Below are positions 1 through 8,256 of a DNA stretch of 43,335 bases, in pieces; positions within the stretch are counted from its first letter, which is position 1, and every line of letters begins with the position of its first letter. The notes under the pieces were generated by a model. The model was not told where the DNA came from. It searched no databases and saw only the letters and a program-made list of their open reading frames with translations. The DNA is from Hyphomicrobium sp. (GTDB lineage: Bacteria; Pseudomonadota; Alphaproteobacteria; Rhizobiales; Hyphomicrobiaceae): positions 1 to 43,335 of the forward strand of contig NZ_WBUE01000032.1 of the NCBI RefSeq assembly GCF_009026145.1. The letters run 5' to 3'. The position numbers and the translations under genes were made by a program.

Positions 1-975
1 GACCTCGGCCGCAGCCGGCACCTCGGCACCCAGCGCCTCGCCGATGCGACGCGTCAGAGTGTTGAACTCCATGTCGCGCAGAAAACCGAGCAGCGCTGGT
101 GGGTCCGGGTCATGCACGCCCAGCGCATCCGCCGGAACGAGGTCCGGCACGTCGTCCTTCAAGCGTACGAGCTGGCGCGAGATGCGTGCCTGCTCGGCGA
201 ACTCGATCAGCTTCTCGCGGCGCTTCGGCTGCTTGATCTCACCGGCGCGCGCCAACAGCGTGTCGAGATCGCCATACTCCTTGATCAGCTCCGCCGCCGT
301 CTTGACGCCGATCCCCGGTACGCCAGGCACGTTGTCGGTCGAATCGCCGGCCAGCGACTGCACGTCGATGACCTTCTCGGGAGGCACGCCGAATTTCTCC
401 ATGACCTCCTCGCGCCCGATCTTCTTTCCCTTCATGGCGTCGAGCATCACGACGCCGGGCCGGACGAGCTGCATCAGGTCCTTGTCGGATGAGACGATGG
501 TGACGTCGCCGCCGGCATCGACCACTTGGCGCGCGTAGGTGGCAATGAGGTCGTCGGCCTCGTACCCTTCCTGTTCCAGGCAGGCGACGTTGAACGCCTT
601 CACCGCAGCGCGGATGAGCGGGAACTGCGGAATGAGCTCCTCGGGCGCCGGCGGGCGATGCGACTTGTAATCCTCATAGATTTCGTTGCGGAACGTCTTC
701 TCCGAGGCGTCAAAAATGACGGCGAAGTGCGTCGGCGCCTCGGAGGCCTTCGATTCGCGCAGCAGCTTCCACAGCATGGCGCAGAATCCGTGCACAGCGC
801 CGACGGGCAGGCTGTCGGAGGGGCGCGTCAAGGGCGGCAGCGCGTGGAAAGCGCGGAAGATATACCCCGAGCCATCGACGAGATAGACGTGGCTGCCCTT
901 GGCGATGGGCGTCGGCTCACCGTCGGGCACGGTCGAGGTCGCGGCCTTTTTGGCTTTGGTCTTCGTTTCGCTCAT
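1..975 (-). CDS. polA: DNA polymerase I, N-terminal part (runs off the window)
   Basis: Cytoplasmic DNA polymerase I, used in Okazaki-fragment processing and repair. Only the first 325 codons are present; the frame is open to base 1. The visible part is the 5'-3' exonuclease domain. It shows YLVDGSGYIFRAFHALPPL near the start, the metal-site segments EGYEADDLIA and VSSDKDLMQL, and the helix-3-turn-helix segment DSTDNVPGVPGIGVKTAAEL. These are hallmark FEN-like motifs of PolA. The polymerase domain, and the proofreading domain if present, lie outside the window. The ATG at 975 is chosen because the homologous region begins about 26 residues later, after a Lys/Ala-rich leader. It is divergent from the tRNA and mtdB side, so its promoter should lie in 976-1146. 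Confidence 0.95.
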   Translation of the reverse strand, partial: MSETKTKAKKAATSTVPDGEPTPIAKGSHVYLVDGSGYIFRAFHALPPLTRPSDSLPVGAVHGFCAMLWKLLRESKASEAPTHFAVIFDASEKTFRNEIYEDYKSHRPPAPEELIPQFPLIRAAVKAFNVACLEQEGYEADDLIATYARQVVDAGGDVTIVSSDKDLMQLVRPGVVMLDAMKGKKIGREEVMEKFGVPPEKVIDVQSLAGDSTDNVPGVPGIGVKTAAELIKEYGDLDTLLARAGEIKQPKRREKLIEFAEQARISRQLVRLKDDVPDLVPADALGVHDPDPPALLGFLRDMEFNTLTRRIGEALGAEVPAAAEV

Positions 976-1146
976 GGATTGGGTCTGTTGCCGGGCTCTG
1001 GCGCCGGACTATAGGCGCTTGGTGCCGTCGGGTCAGCACGCCCGCCGCACTCATATGGGGACGGTGCGACGCCTATAGAACGTGCCCCGGGCCGGGCCGA
1101 GCGTCATTTGCCGGGGGCACACGAATGCGCTATCAAGCCGGCTCAA

Positions 1147-1223
1147 GCACCCATAGCTCAGCTGGATAGAGCGTTGCCCTCCGAAGGCAAAGGTCAGAGG
1201 TTCGAATCCTCTTGGGTGCGCCA
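1147..1223 (+). tRNA. tRNA-Arg (anticodon CCG)
   Basis: The acceptor stem GCACCCA (1147-1153) pairs with TGGGTGC (1213-1219), followed by discriminator G1220 and an encoded CCA (1221-1223). The D-arm AGCTCAGCTGGATAGAGC and the T-arm with GGTTCGAATCC are standard. The anticodon loop CTCCGAA gives anticodon CCG, which reads the CGG arginine codon, a common one in GC-rich genomes. The cloverleaf was folded by eye. Confidence 0.96.
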
Positions 1224-1598
1224 CCTCGGCGTCAATACCCGCCACTGCAAGCCCCCCGTGTAGTCAAGATTTATTGCGCATACAGATGCTCCGTTATTAG
1301 AGCATCAAGGCTATGCGCAAGCATCACGGCGCACTGCACGACCCTAGCGGGGACCTTTGCAGATACTTAACCCGCGCTCGCTTCTACTGCGAGAACTTGG
1401 GGCAGTCCGGGGGCGGCATCGTCTCCGCGAGCATGACGCCGACGATTTGCCCAGTCGCCAAGATGCGACATGCAGAATCCGACTTTGAAGCTCAACGAGC
1501 GGGCAAGCCGCGCCCTGTGGGCACGACTGAGCCTGGCCAAGCCCTGCGTCGCGCGCCGGCCTCTGGGTCGACGCGCTTGCCCAAGTGGAGTGCCCTGT
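1224..1598 (+). other. Non-coding leader region upstream of mtdB
   Basis: Apart from the palindrome at 1274-1320, no supported gene was seen here. The open frames through this stretch are low in plausibility. A promoter for mtdB is expected, but no convincing -35/-10 pair could be picked out. Confidence 0.4.
1274..1320. repeat. Two-tier palindrome between tRNA-Arg and mtdB
   Basis: An outer perfect 9-bp inverted repeat, TTGCGCATA (1274-1282) and TATGCGCAA (1312-1320), encloses an inner perfect 7-bp repeat, GATGCTC (1285-1291) and GAGCATC (1300-1306), around an 8-base loop. The arms are separated by a small internal loop (2 and 5 bases). It lies 50 bases past the tRNA and about 280 bases before the mtdB start, and is AT-richer than its surroundings. 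No T-run follows on the plus strand, so it is not a standard terminator. It could be an operator, an RNA structure in the mtdB leader, or a tRNA 3' processing element. Confidence 0.6.
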
Positions 1599-2621
1599 AT
1601 GCGTATGGACGATCAATCCAACCTCCTGGCGGAGACAACCGCGACCACCGGCGGCTCTGATGAGGCCGAGCAGCAACGGGAACTGCCGCGCAAAGCACGC
1701 AAGCAACGGCAGGCCACTCCCATCCTGCATTTCCTTTCGACGCAAGCATTCGCCAGCCCGTTCGATGTCAACATGGCGGTCGATGCCGGCTTCAAGGTCG
1801 TCATTCCGCACACCAATGCGGGTTTGGAGCACACTACCGGACTTGTGCAGGACGCTATCTTTTCTCGCCCCGTGGAGGCCGGCTGCCGAACCGGTCTGTT
1901 CATCGGCGGCAAGGATGCTCTGCTCGCGCTCGATATGCTGGCTGCTGCGCAAGCGGCACTGGTCCCGCCGTTCCAGCTCTCCACCTTCGCCGATCCGGGC
2001 GGCTCGTTCACCACCGCGGCTGCCATGGTGGCGCTGGTGGAAGATGTCTATCGCGATCGCACCGGTCGCACGCTGAAGGGAGCCGAAGTGGCAGTTTTCG
2101 GGGCCACCGGCGTCGTCGGCTTTGCCTCCTCGATCATCGCCGCACAGTGCGGGGCGAAGGTGACGATGGCCTCGCACATCGGCGTCGGGGCCCTCGAGCC
2201 CTTCGTGCGCGCCGGTCGCGACAGATTTGGCGTGGATCTGGAGCCCGTGGCCGCGGGCCGTGCCGCCGACAAAGGAGAGCTCGTCTCGCGGGCGGATATC
2301 GTGCTCTGCGCTGCGGCTGCCGGCGTTCGCGTCCTGACCGGAGAGGTGCTCACCAAGGCCCGGCGTCTCGCCGTCGCAGCCGATGTCAACGCCGTGCCGC
2401 CGTCGGGCATCGAAGGCGTGGAGCTGTTCGATCGCGGTCGCGTGCTCGACGGTTCGGACGTCTCCTCAGTCGGGCCGCTGGCGATTGGTGACGTGAAGTA
2501 CAAGACACAGGCGGCACTATTCCGCAGCATGCTCGCTTCGCGTGAGACGGTCATGCTCGATTTCACGCATGCCTTCGCCAAAGCCCGCAAGCTCGTTCGC
2601 GGCCGGCCCGAAAAGACCTGA
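1599..2621 (+). CDS. mtdB: NAD(P)-dependent methylene-tetrahydromethanopterin dehydrogenase (MtdB type)
   Basis: Cytoplasmic enzyme that oxidises methylene-H4MPT to methenyl-H4MPT in the tetrahydromethanopterin-linked formaldehyde oxidation pathway. The body matches MtdB rather than MtdA: ILHFLS, SPFDVNMAVDAGF, VQDAIFSRP, RTGLFIGGKDALLALDML and FADPGGSFTTAAAMV, then a Rossmann motif VAVFGATGVVGFASSIIAA and the DVNAVPPSGIEGVE segment. From the ATG at 1599 (GGAG at 1587-1590) it has 340 residues, about 40 more than usual. The excess is a hydrophilic N-terminal extension ending in KARKQRQATP. No start codon lies nearer the conserved core. ATG 1605 and an upstream ATG at 1470 are alternatives. 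The gene lies about 4 kb from the end of the mxa operon, on the opposite strand, which fits a shared C1 role. Confidence 0.88.
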   Translation: MRMDDQSNLLAETTATTGGSDEAEQQRELPRKARKQRQATPILHFLSTQAFASPFDVNMAVDAGFKVVIPHTNAGLEHTTGLVQDAIFSRPVEAGCRTGLFIGGKDALLALDMLAAAQAALVPPFQLSTFADPGGSFTTAAAMVALVEDVYRDRTGRTLKGAEVAVFGATGVVGFASSIIAAQCGAKVTMASHIGVGALEPFVRAGRDRFGVDLEPVAAGRAADKGELVSRADIVLCAAAAGVRVLTGEVLTKARRLAVAADVNAVPPSGIEGVELFDRGRVLDGSDVSSVGPLAIGDVKYKTQAALFRSMLASRETVMLDFTHAFAKARKLVRGRPEKT

Positions 2622-2727
2622 GGCCCCGGCTCCCCGACGCACGAAGATGCCCCTCCCGGTTGCCGAAACTCCCGGGCGGGGCTCTCCGTAAATCCTCCGA
2701 GATAGGTGCACGCAGGAGGAACGGGCA

Positions 2728-4356
2728 ATGCTGACGGGCATGATGATGCGGCGGCAGCTCACGATGACGAGCATCATCGAGCATGCGTCGCGGGTGTTCC
2801 CCGATACCATGATCGTGTCGGCGACGGCCGAGGGAAGCCGCCACAGCTATTCTTATCGCGAGGCGAGCCGGCGCATCGGCCAGCTCGCCAACACTCTGGC
2901 GGCGCTCGGCGTGAGGCCGGGCGACCGCGTTGCGACGCTGGCCTGGAACGGCTTCAGGCATTTCGAGCTCTACTATGCGATCGCCGGGATCGGCGCCGTC
3001 TGCCATACGCTCAACCCGCGGCTTCCCGCCGAGCAGCTCGCCTGCATCGTCGAGCATGCCGCCGATCGCGTGCTGTTCTTCGACCCAACGCTCGCATCTC
3101 TTGTGTCGCAGTCGCGGGCGGCCTTTCCCGATGACCTGCGCCTCGTGGTCATGGCGGACGGGCTCGCGGGGTGCGAATCGCCGGAACTCGCCGATGTGAT
3201 GATCTACGAGCAGTTGCTCGCCAACGCGGCGCCGGACTGTCCCTGGCCGGAGCTCGATGAAAGCGTTGCCGCCGGGCTCTGCTATACGTCGGGAACGACG
3301 GGAGCGCCCAAGGGCGTGCTCTACTCGCATCGCTCCAGCGTGCTGCACGCGCTGTCGGTGATCGCCGCGGGGACAGAGGGACTGCGACCCGGCAACGTCA
3401 TCCTCCCCGTCGTCCCCCTCTTCCACGCCAATGCCTGGGGCCTGCCGCACGCCGCGCCGCTCGTCGGGGCCTCGCTCGTGTTGCCGGGCCCACGGCTCGA
3501 TGGGCCAAGTCTATTCACGCTGATGGACCGCGAGCGCGTCACGTCGGCATGGGGCGTGCCAACGGTTTGGGTGGGGCTGATCGAGGAGATGCGCAGGCAG
3601 GGCCGCAAGCCCCAAGGCCTCGTCGAGGTCATCGTCGGGGGCTCGGCGGCGCCGGCAGCCATGATCGAGGGGTTCGAGCGCGAGTTCGGCGTCTGCGTCG
3701 TGCACGGCTGGGGCATGACGGAGACGAGCCCGGTGGGCACGCTTTGCACGCTGCCCGAGGGCCGCGGAACGCTAACCACCGGAGCGGAGATCAATAAGAA
3801 GCTTAGCCAGGGTCGGCCGCTGTTTGGCGTCGAGCTCAAGATCGTCGAGGACGGCGAGCGGCAGGCGCATGATGGCAAAGCCGCGGGGGAGCTCTATGTG
3901 CGCGGGCATAGCGTCACTGCCGGCTACTTCGAGAACCCCGCCGCAACGGCAACGGCCTTCGATGCCGAGGGGTGGTTCAAGACCGGCGACGTTGCGAGGA
4001 TCGCGCCCGACGGCTTCCTGCAGATCGTTGATCGCTCCAAGGATCTGATCAAGTCGGGCGGCGAATGGATCAGCTCGATCGACGTCGAGAACGCGGCTTT
4101 GAGCCTTCCCGGCGTCGCCATGTGCGCCGTCATTGCGGTCGCGCACGACAAATGGGGCGAGCGGCCCCTGCTCGTGGTGGTGAAACGCGACGGAAGCGAG
4201 GTCACGCGCGAGGAGATCATCGCCGCACTTGCCTCCCGACTCAGCAAGTGGCAGGTGCCCGATGATGTGCTGTTCGTGGATTGCCTGCCCATGACGGCGA
4301 CGGGCAAGGTGTCGAAGCTGAAGCTGCGCGAGCAGCTTGCCCCACAGGGCAATTAG
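2728..4356 (+). CDS. AMP-forming acyl-CoA ligase (fatty-acyl-CoA synthetase family)
   Basis: Adenylate-forming enzyme that activates a carboxylic acid to acyl-AMP and then acyl-CoA in the cytoplasm. It has 542 residues, the normal size. It shows the AMP-binding P-loop YTSGTTGAPKG (186-196), the A5-type motif WGMTETSP (about 328-335), the GWFKTGD motif (415-421), the hinge region DRSKDLIKSGGEWIS (435-449), and a C-terminal TATGKVSK carrying the catalytic lysine. The pattern is that of medium/long-chain or methylthiopropionate-type ligases (AlkK/DmdB-like). The chain length or actual substrate cannot be read from sequence. An AGGAGG about 10 bases upstream fixes the ATG at 2728. It follows mtdB by 106 bases on the same strand and may be co-transcribed, although no C1 function is evident. 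Confidence 0.9.
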   Translation: MLTGMMMRRQLTMTSIIEHASRVFPDTMIVSATAEGSRHSYSYREASRRIGQLANTLAALGVRPGDRVATLAWNGFRHFELYYAIAGIGAVCHTLNPRLPAEQLACIVEHAADRVLFFDPTLASLVSQSRAAFPDDLRLVVMADGLAGCESPELADVMIYEQLLANAAPDCPWPELDESVAAGLCYTSGTTGAPKGVLYSHRSSVLHALSVIAAGTEGLRPGNVILPVVPLFHANAWGLPHAAPLVGASLVLPGPRLDGPSLFTLMDRERVTSAWGVPTVWVGLIEEMRRQGRKPQGLVEVIVGGSAAPAAMIEGFEREFGVCVVHGWGMTETSPVGTLCTLPEGRGTLTTGAEINKKLSQGRPLFGVELKIVEDGERQAHDGKAAGELYVRGHSVTAGYFENPAATATAFDAEGWFKTGDVARIAPDGFLQIVDRSKDLIKSGGEWISSIDVENAALSLPGVAMCAVIAVAHDKWGERPLLVVVKRDGSEVTREEIIAALASRLSKWQVPDDVLFVDCLPMTATGKVSKLKLREQLAPQGN

Positions 4357-4479
4357 TACAGCGGACTACAAATTAGCCTACGCAGGGAAAATTTGCCCGT
4401 CGGTTTGCCACCACTGCCAGGGTGAGCTGTGCCAGCGTGCGCGCCATCTCCAACCCCTGGGCAAGACAATAGAAATCCC

Positions 4480-5109
4480 ATGCGCTTCTCGTCTTTGGCG
4501 TTCGTCGCTCTCTCCCTCACCGCCAGCGCCGCGGCAGCCGACTGCACCTCCGAGGTGAACGAGGCGTTTGCCAAGCTGCGCAAGTCGGCCGCCTTCCGCA
4601 TGGAGACCAGGATCACCAACGCGCAAGGCACGCTGACGATGAGCAACGACTACGTGCTCCCCGATCGCATGCATCAGACGGTGTCGATGAGCGCCGGCGG
4701 CCCGGGCACGATGGAGATGATCCTCATCGGCGGCAAGGCGTGGAGCAATCAGGGCAACGCCGGCTGGGCCGAGGTGCCGGAAAAGTTCGCCACGACCATC
4801 GCCAAGCAGATGAAGGAGACGGTAGCCGAGCCGCCCAAGGACGAATCGCAGTTCGAGTGCCTGGGCGACGTGATATTCGAGGGCAAGGCCTACGCTGCCT
4901 ATCGCGCCAAGCGAGGACCCACCAGGGCAGAAGGCGGCGCGGCCGCGCCGGCCGCCGACACCGCGAACGTGCAGACCGTCTACGTCGACAAGGCGCTCGG
5001 CATGCCCGTACGCAATATCGTGACGCCAGAATCCGACCCCAACAAGCGGCTGTTCGACGGCACGTTCAGCCTGCGCGACGGACTGAAGATCGAGCCGCCA
5101 AAGCTCTGA
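4480..5109 (+). CDS. Exported protein of unknown function
   Basis: Not recognised as a named family. The ATG at 4480 gives a clean signal peptide (MRFSSLAFVALSLTASAAAA) with cleavage predicted before DCTSEV; a longer frame from 4429 would bury it. The 209-residue product has two cysteines in the mature part (in DCTS and FECLGD). It is predicted to be a periplasmic beta-rich protein: the pattern 'lengths of alternating strand, TMSNDYVLPDRMHQTVSM, IGGKAWSN' resembles LolA/LppX-like lipid-binding folds, but this is a guess. It is followed at 75 bases by the SoxYZ-like carrier gene, so a shared transcript is likely. Confidence 0.75.
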   Translation: MRFSSLAFVALSLTASAAAADCTSEVNEAFAKLRKSAAFRMETRITNAQGTLTMSNDYVLPDRMHQTVSMSAGGPGTMEMILIGGKAWSNQGNAGWAEVPEKFATTIAKQMKETVAEPPKDESQFECLGDVIFEGKAYAAYRAKRGPTRAEGGAAAPAADTANVQTVYVDKALGMPVRNIVTPESDPNKRLFDGTFSLRDGLKIEPPKL

Positions 5110-5184
5110 CCATTGCCGGGAAGAAATCCCTGGTCAGGAATGCCGAGCAGCGCAGAAAGTCGGCTCCTGCTGGAGGACCAGAAA

Positions 5185-6003
5185 ATGCGCATGCCCCAGT
5201 CCTATCTGCCGACGATATGCCTCGCCTGCATCCTCGCTCTCCCGCTCGCGCCGGCGCGCGCCGGCGACGATCCATGGCCGGACATCCATGCCGGCGTATT
5301 CGATAGCCGCGCCATTGCCGAGAACGACGGCGCCGTTACTCTGTACGCGCCCGAACAGGCGGAGGATGCGGCACTCGTGCCGCTCGCCGTGCACATTCCC
5401 CCGCACATCGCCAATACGGCGAAGTCGTTGACGCTGATCATCGACCGCAATCCGGCGCCGGTGGCGGCGACGTTCCGCTTCGGCGATGCCTTCAGTGCCC
5501 CGGCCGAGGTCGGCGAGCGCAGGCTCATGACGCGCGTGCGCGTCGACAATTTTTCCAACGTGCGGGCAGTGCTGGAGACCGCCGACGGCAAGCTGCACAT
5601 GGCAACGAGGTTCGTCAGGGCGGCCGGCGGCTGCTCGGCTCCGGCCTCCAAGGATGCCGATGCGGCGCTCGCCAGCCTCGGCAAGATGCAGGTGAAGATA
5701 ACGACCAGTCCCGCGCACGGCCCGCGCTGGCGGGAAGGCATCGTGATGATCCGCCATCCGAACTTCACCGGCATGCAGATGGATCTCGTCTCGCGCGGCT
5801 ACACGCCCGCCCGTTATGTCGATCGCATCGAGGTTATGCGCTCGGGCAGCCTGGTGCTGCGCATGGAGGGCGGCATCTCCATCTCGGAGGATCCCAACCT
5901 TCGCTTCAACTACGACGGCGGCGATGGCGATGCCCTCGAAGTGAATGCCACCGACAGTGACGGAGCCAAATTCGCCGGTAAATCGCTGGCCAGCGGCTCA
6001 TAG
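5185..6003 (+). CDS. Quinoprotein dehydrogenase-associated SoxYZ-like carrier protein
   Basis: Periplasmic fusion of SoxY-like and SoxZ-like domains, of the type found near PQQ alcohol dehydrogenases. The signal peptide ends at ARA before GDDPWP. The SoxY-like half (about 25-150) carries LTLIIDRNPAPVAATF, VRVDNFSNVRAVLETADGKL, and AAGGCSAPASKD, whose single cysteine matches the GGC carrier cysteine of SoxY. The SoxZ-like half has IVMIRHPNFTGMQMD and ISISEDPNLRFNYDGGDG. The ATG at 5185 is preceded by GGAGGA (5172-5177); 5191 is an alternative. It has 272 residues, the usual size. It converges on the mxa operon with a 15-base gap. The chemistry carried by the cysteine in methylotrophs is not established. 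Confidence 0.88.
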   Translation: MRMPQSYLPTICLACILALPLAPARAGDDPWPDIHAGVFDSRAIAENDGAVTLYAPEQAEDAALVPLAVHIPPHIANTAKSLTLIIDRNPAPVAATFRFGDAFSAPAEVGERRLMTRVRVDNFSNVRAVLETADGKLHMATRFVRAAGGCSAPASKDADAALASLGKMQVKITTSPAHGPRWREGIVMIRHPNFTGMQMDLVSRGYTPARYVDRIEVMRSGSLVLRMEGGISISEDPNLRFNYDGGDGDALEVNATDSDGAKFAGKSLASGS

Positions 6004-6018
6004 CCGGGGACCAGCGGG

Positions 6019-6714
6019 TCAGCGCCCCGCGCCGGCCTCGCTCACCATGGGGCAGGCCAGCGCCGCCTCCAGGGCCGCGGCAACCTCATCCACCGTATTC
6101 GTGGCCGCGTAGATGCCACCCGTTTCGTCGGCAATGCAGCGCGAGGCGAACACACCCTCCGATCCGATGGCGCTGGCGATGTGGTAGCTGATGACGTGCA
6201 CGGTGGTGCGCGCCCCTTCTGCCTTGAGGGTCTTGGCCAGCGCACACGGCGCACCATCGCACGTCTCCTCGCCGTCGGTGAGCAGCACGATCGTCACCGG
6301 GCGGCTGCGAAAATCGAGGACTTCGGCCGCCAAGCGCACGGCGCGTGTGAGCGGCGTACGCCCGTCCGGCTTCAACGCATCGAGGCGCGCCATGATGCGT
6401 TCCGACGCGTTGATCAGGGGCCGAAACTCGAGGGCGACGTTGACGCACGCCGGCCGCGACCCGGGGCCATAGACGATCAGCCCAAGCCGCCGCTTTGGGG
6501 CTACGCGCGGCAGGACGCGCGCCAAGGCCGAGCGCACGGCATCGATGCGCCGCAGGCCGGTGTTGTCACCGGCGGCGGCGGCCATCGACTTGGAGGCGTC
6601 GAAGACGAGAATGGCGTCCTCGGTGCACGGCTGCTGCGCATGGGTCATTGCCGGAAACAGGAGGGAAAACGCCACTGCGAGCGCCAAGGACACACGTCTG
6701 GCGGCACACGGCAT
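6019..6714 (-). CDS. vWA-domain periplasmic protein, last gene of mxa operon (mxaH position)
   Basis: 231-residue exported protein with a signal peptide (SLALAVAFSLLFPAMTHAQ) and a von Willebrand A domain. The metal-ion-dependent adhesion site is complete in its first element, ILVFDASKSM, with the threonine in DGRTPLTRAV and the aspartate in IVLLTDGEETC. Four further cysteines (PCTED, PACVN, EETCDGAPC) suggest disulfides. The ATG at 6714 overlaps the TGA of the preceding beta-propeller gene (TGATG), so translation is coupled. Its place after the mxaD/mxaE-like genes equals mxaH of Methylobacterium, but I assign this by position only. A role in methanol dehydrogenase assembly is inferred from the operon. 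Confidence 0.85.
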   Translation of the reverse strand: MPCAARRVSLALAVAFSLLFPAMTHAQQPCTEDAILVFDASKSMAAAAGDNTGLRRIDAVRSALARVLPRVAPKRRLGLIVYGPGSRPACVNVALEFRPLINASERIMARLDALKPDGRTPLTRAVRLAAEVLDFRSRPVTIVLLTDGEETCDGAPCALAKTLKAEGARTTVHVISYHIASAIGSEGVFASRCIADETGGIYAATNTVDEVAAALEAALACPMVSEAGAGR

Positions 6715-7718
6715 CAACGGCGACGCTCGGCAGACTGGGCCGGCGGAGCGGATGTCTTGCCCGGCGATCCGGCAATAACGACGAGTGCACGCGAGCCGCT
6801 GCCGGTCCTTATGCGCTTCAATTCGTTCCCGCTCTGCATGTCGAGCACGGACACATCGCCTGAGAACCAGTTGGCGACGTAGGCCTTTGCGCCGCGCGGC
6901 TCGACGACGATGCCCTCGGGGAAACGGCCGACCTTGTGCGAGGCGAGGACGCGTAGCTCGCGGCTGTCGAGCAAGGTCACCGATCCGGAGCTCTGGTTGG
7001 CAACGAGGAGCCGCGCCCCGTCGTTGCTCGTCGCCACACCGTACGGCATGGGGCCGACATGCACCGTCGCCACCGGCCGCAGCGTCTCGGTGCTGATCAC
7101 CGAGATGTTCGCGCTCTGCACGTTGGCGACGTAGATGCGCGTCGCGTCCGGCGACACCGTGAGCGCGAACGGAGCGCGGCCCACGGGAAGCGTGGCGACG
7201 ATGGCCAGCGTCGTTGCGTTGAGGATGGTGATCGAATCGCTCTCGCGGTTGGCAACAAAGATCAGCGCGCCGCGCGGGCTGGTCACGATGCCGGCCGGCG
7301 AGCGGCCGACCTCGACCTGGCGCAGGCGCGCACCCGTCTGCGGCTCGACGGCGGTGACGGTGTTGGTGTTCCAGTCGCTGACGAAGAGGGTATCGTCATG
7401 GCTCACAGCGATGCCGAACGGCATGCCGCCGACGTTAAGCGAGCGCACCACCTGGCGCTTGCTGGCGTCGATGACGGAGATCTCGCCGCGCTCCGGATGC
7501 GTGACGTAGAGCGCCTTGCCGCTGCGGTCGGCGGCGATGCTCGCCGGCGCAAAGGCGACGGGTATCGTCCCTACGACCTCGTCCGACGCCGTGTCGATGA
7601 TGCTCACGGTCGCCGCGTCCTGATTGCAGACGAAGACGAGCGCCGTATCGCCGGCCGCCGGCGCGGGTGCCGCGAGGAGCGCTGCGGCGAGCCAGGCGAT
7701 GAGGCGCGGCGCCCGCAT
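6714..7718 (-). CDS. YVTN-family beta-propeller protein in mxa operon (mxaE position)
   Basis: 334-residue secreted beta-propeller. After a signal peptide (LIAWLAAALLAAPAPAAGD) it contains about seven repeats of roughly 42 residues, each carrying a version of V-x-V-I-D-T-x-x-x-x-V followed by P-x-G-I/V/A, for example VSIIDTASDEVVGTIPV, ISVIDASKRQVVRSLNV and ITILNATTLAIVATLPV. The family binds partners or cofactors on the propeller face; no catalytic residues are assigned. It starts 1 base after the mxaD stop and overlaps the next gene, so it belongs to the operon. Position corresponds to mxaE of Methylobacterium; sequence identity with it could not be tested. Confidence 0.87.
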   Translation of the reverse strand: MRAPRLIAWLAAALLAAPAPAAGDTALVFVCNQDAATVSIIDTASDEVVGTIPVAFAPASIAADRSGKALYVTHPERGEISVIDASKRQVVRSLNVGGMPFGIAVSHDDTLFVSDWNTNTVTAVEPQTGARLRQVEVGRSPAGIVTSPRGALIFVANRESDSITILNATTLAIVATLPVGRAPFALTVSPDATRIYVANVQSANISVISTETLRPVATVHVGPMPYGVATSNDGARLLVANQSSGSVTLLDSRELRVLASHKVGRFPEGIVVEPRGAKAYVANWFSGDVSVLDMQSGNELKRIRTGSGSRALVVIAGSPGKTSAPPAQSAERRR

Positions 7719-7719
7719 G

Positions 7720-8256
7720 CTACTTCGCCTCCGCCTTGGCCTTGAGACCCTGGAGCCCTTCGGTGATGAAGGCCTTCATGGCTTTGATGGCGGCCGCGTC
7801 GTTCTTGTCCGGCGCCGGCTCATTGCCGGTGTCGGCACGATAGAAGCGCCCTACCCAGGTGACGAGGCTGCCGCCTCTGTCTCCGGTCTTCACCGTCAGC
7901 TCGGCCGTGTACGAGCTGACCGGCAGGACGTCGATCTTCTCCTTCGACAGACGATAGAGATAGGTCATCTCCTTATCGCTGTAGTAGTCGAGGCCCTCTT
8001 GCAGATCGCCGCCGGACTTGAGCGTGATCATGCGCGTGGCGCCGGAGGCGTTGCCGCCGCTGCCTTCGCTCTTGGTGACCGCCGGGCTCCAGTCGCTGAT
8101 CTTGCCGAAGTCCTTGACGATGTCCCACACCTTCGCCGGCGGCGCGGCGATCTCGACGCTCTCCTCGACCTTTTGCGGCGTCGGCCCGTGTGCTGATGCG
8201 GGAAGCGTGAGCGCGCACAGGCACAGACAAAGCAAGAGAGTTCGCAGCGGCAACAT
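7720..8256 (-). CDS. mxaD: MxaD, periplasmic SRPBCC-fold methanol oxidation protein
   Basis: 178-residue exported START/SRPBCC-fold protein. The signal peptide ends at LPASAHG, followed by the typical opening VEESVEIAAPPAKVWDIVKDFGKISDWSPAV. In Methylobacterium MxaD is periplasmic and improves electron transfer between methanol dehydrogenase and cytochrome cL. It has a C-terminal Lys/Ala-rich tail. The mxaL stop codon and the mxaD ATG are directly adjacent (TGAATG), as expected in the coupled mxa assembly block. Confidence 0.9.
   Translation of the reverse strand: MLPLRTLLLCLCLCALTLPASAHGPTPQKVEESVEIAAPPAKVWDIVKDFGKISDWSPAVTKSEGSGGNASGATRMITLKSGGDLQEGLDYYSDKEMTYLYRLSKEKIDVLPVSSYTAELTVKTGDRGGSLVTWVGRFYRADTGNEPAPDKNDAAAIKAMKAFITEGLQGLKAKAEAK

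Noticed and set aside
1147..1320. tRNA-associated integration site for a mobile element
   Set aside because: No integrase gene, no duplicated tRNA 3' end within the window, and ordinary metabolic genes follow.
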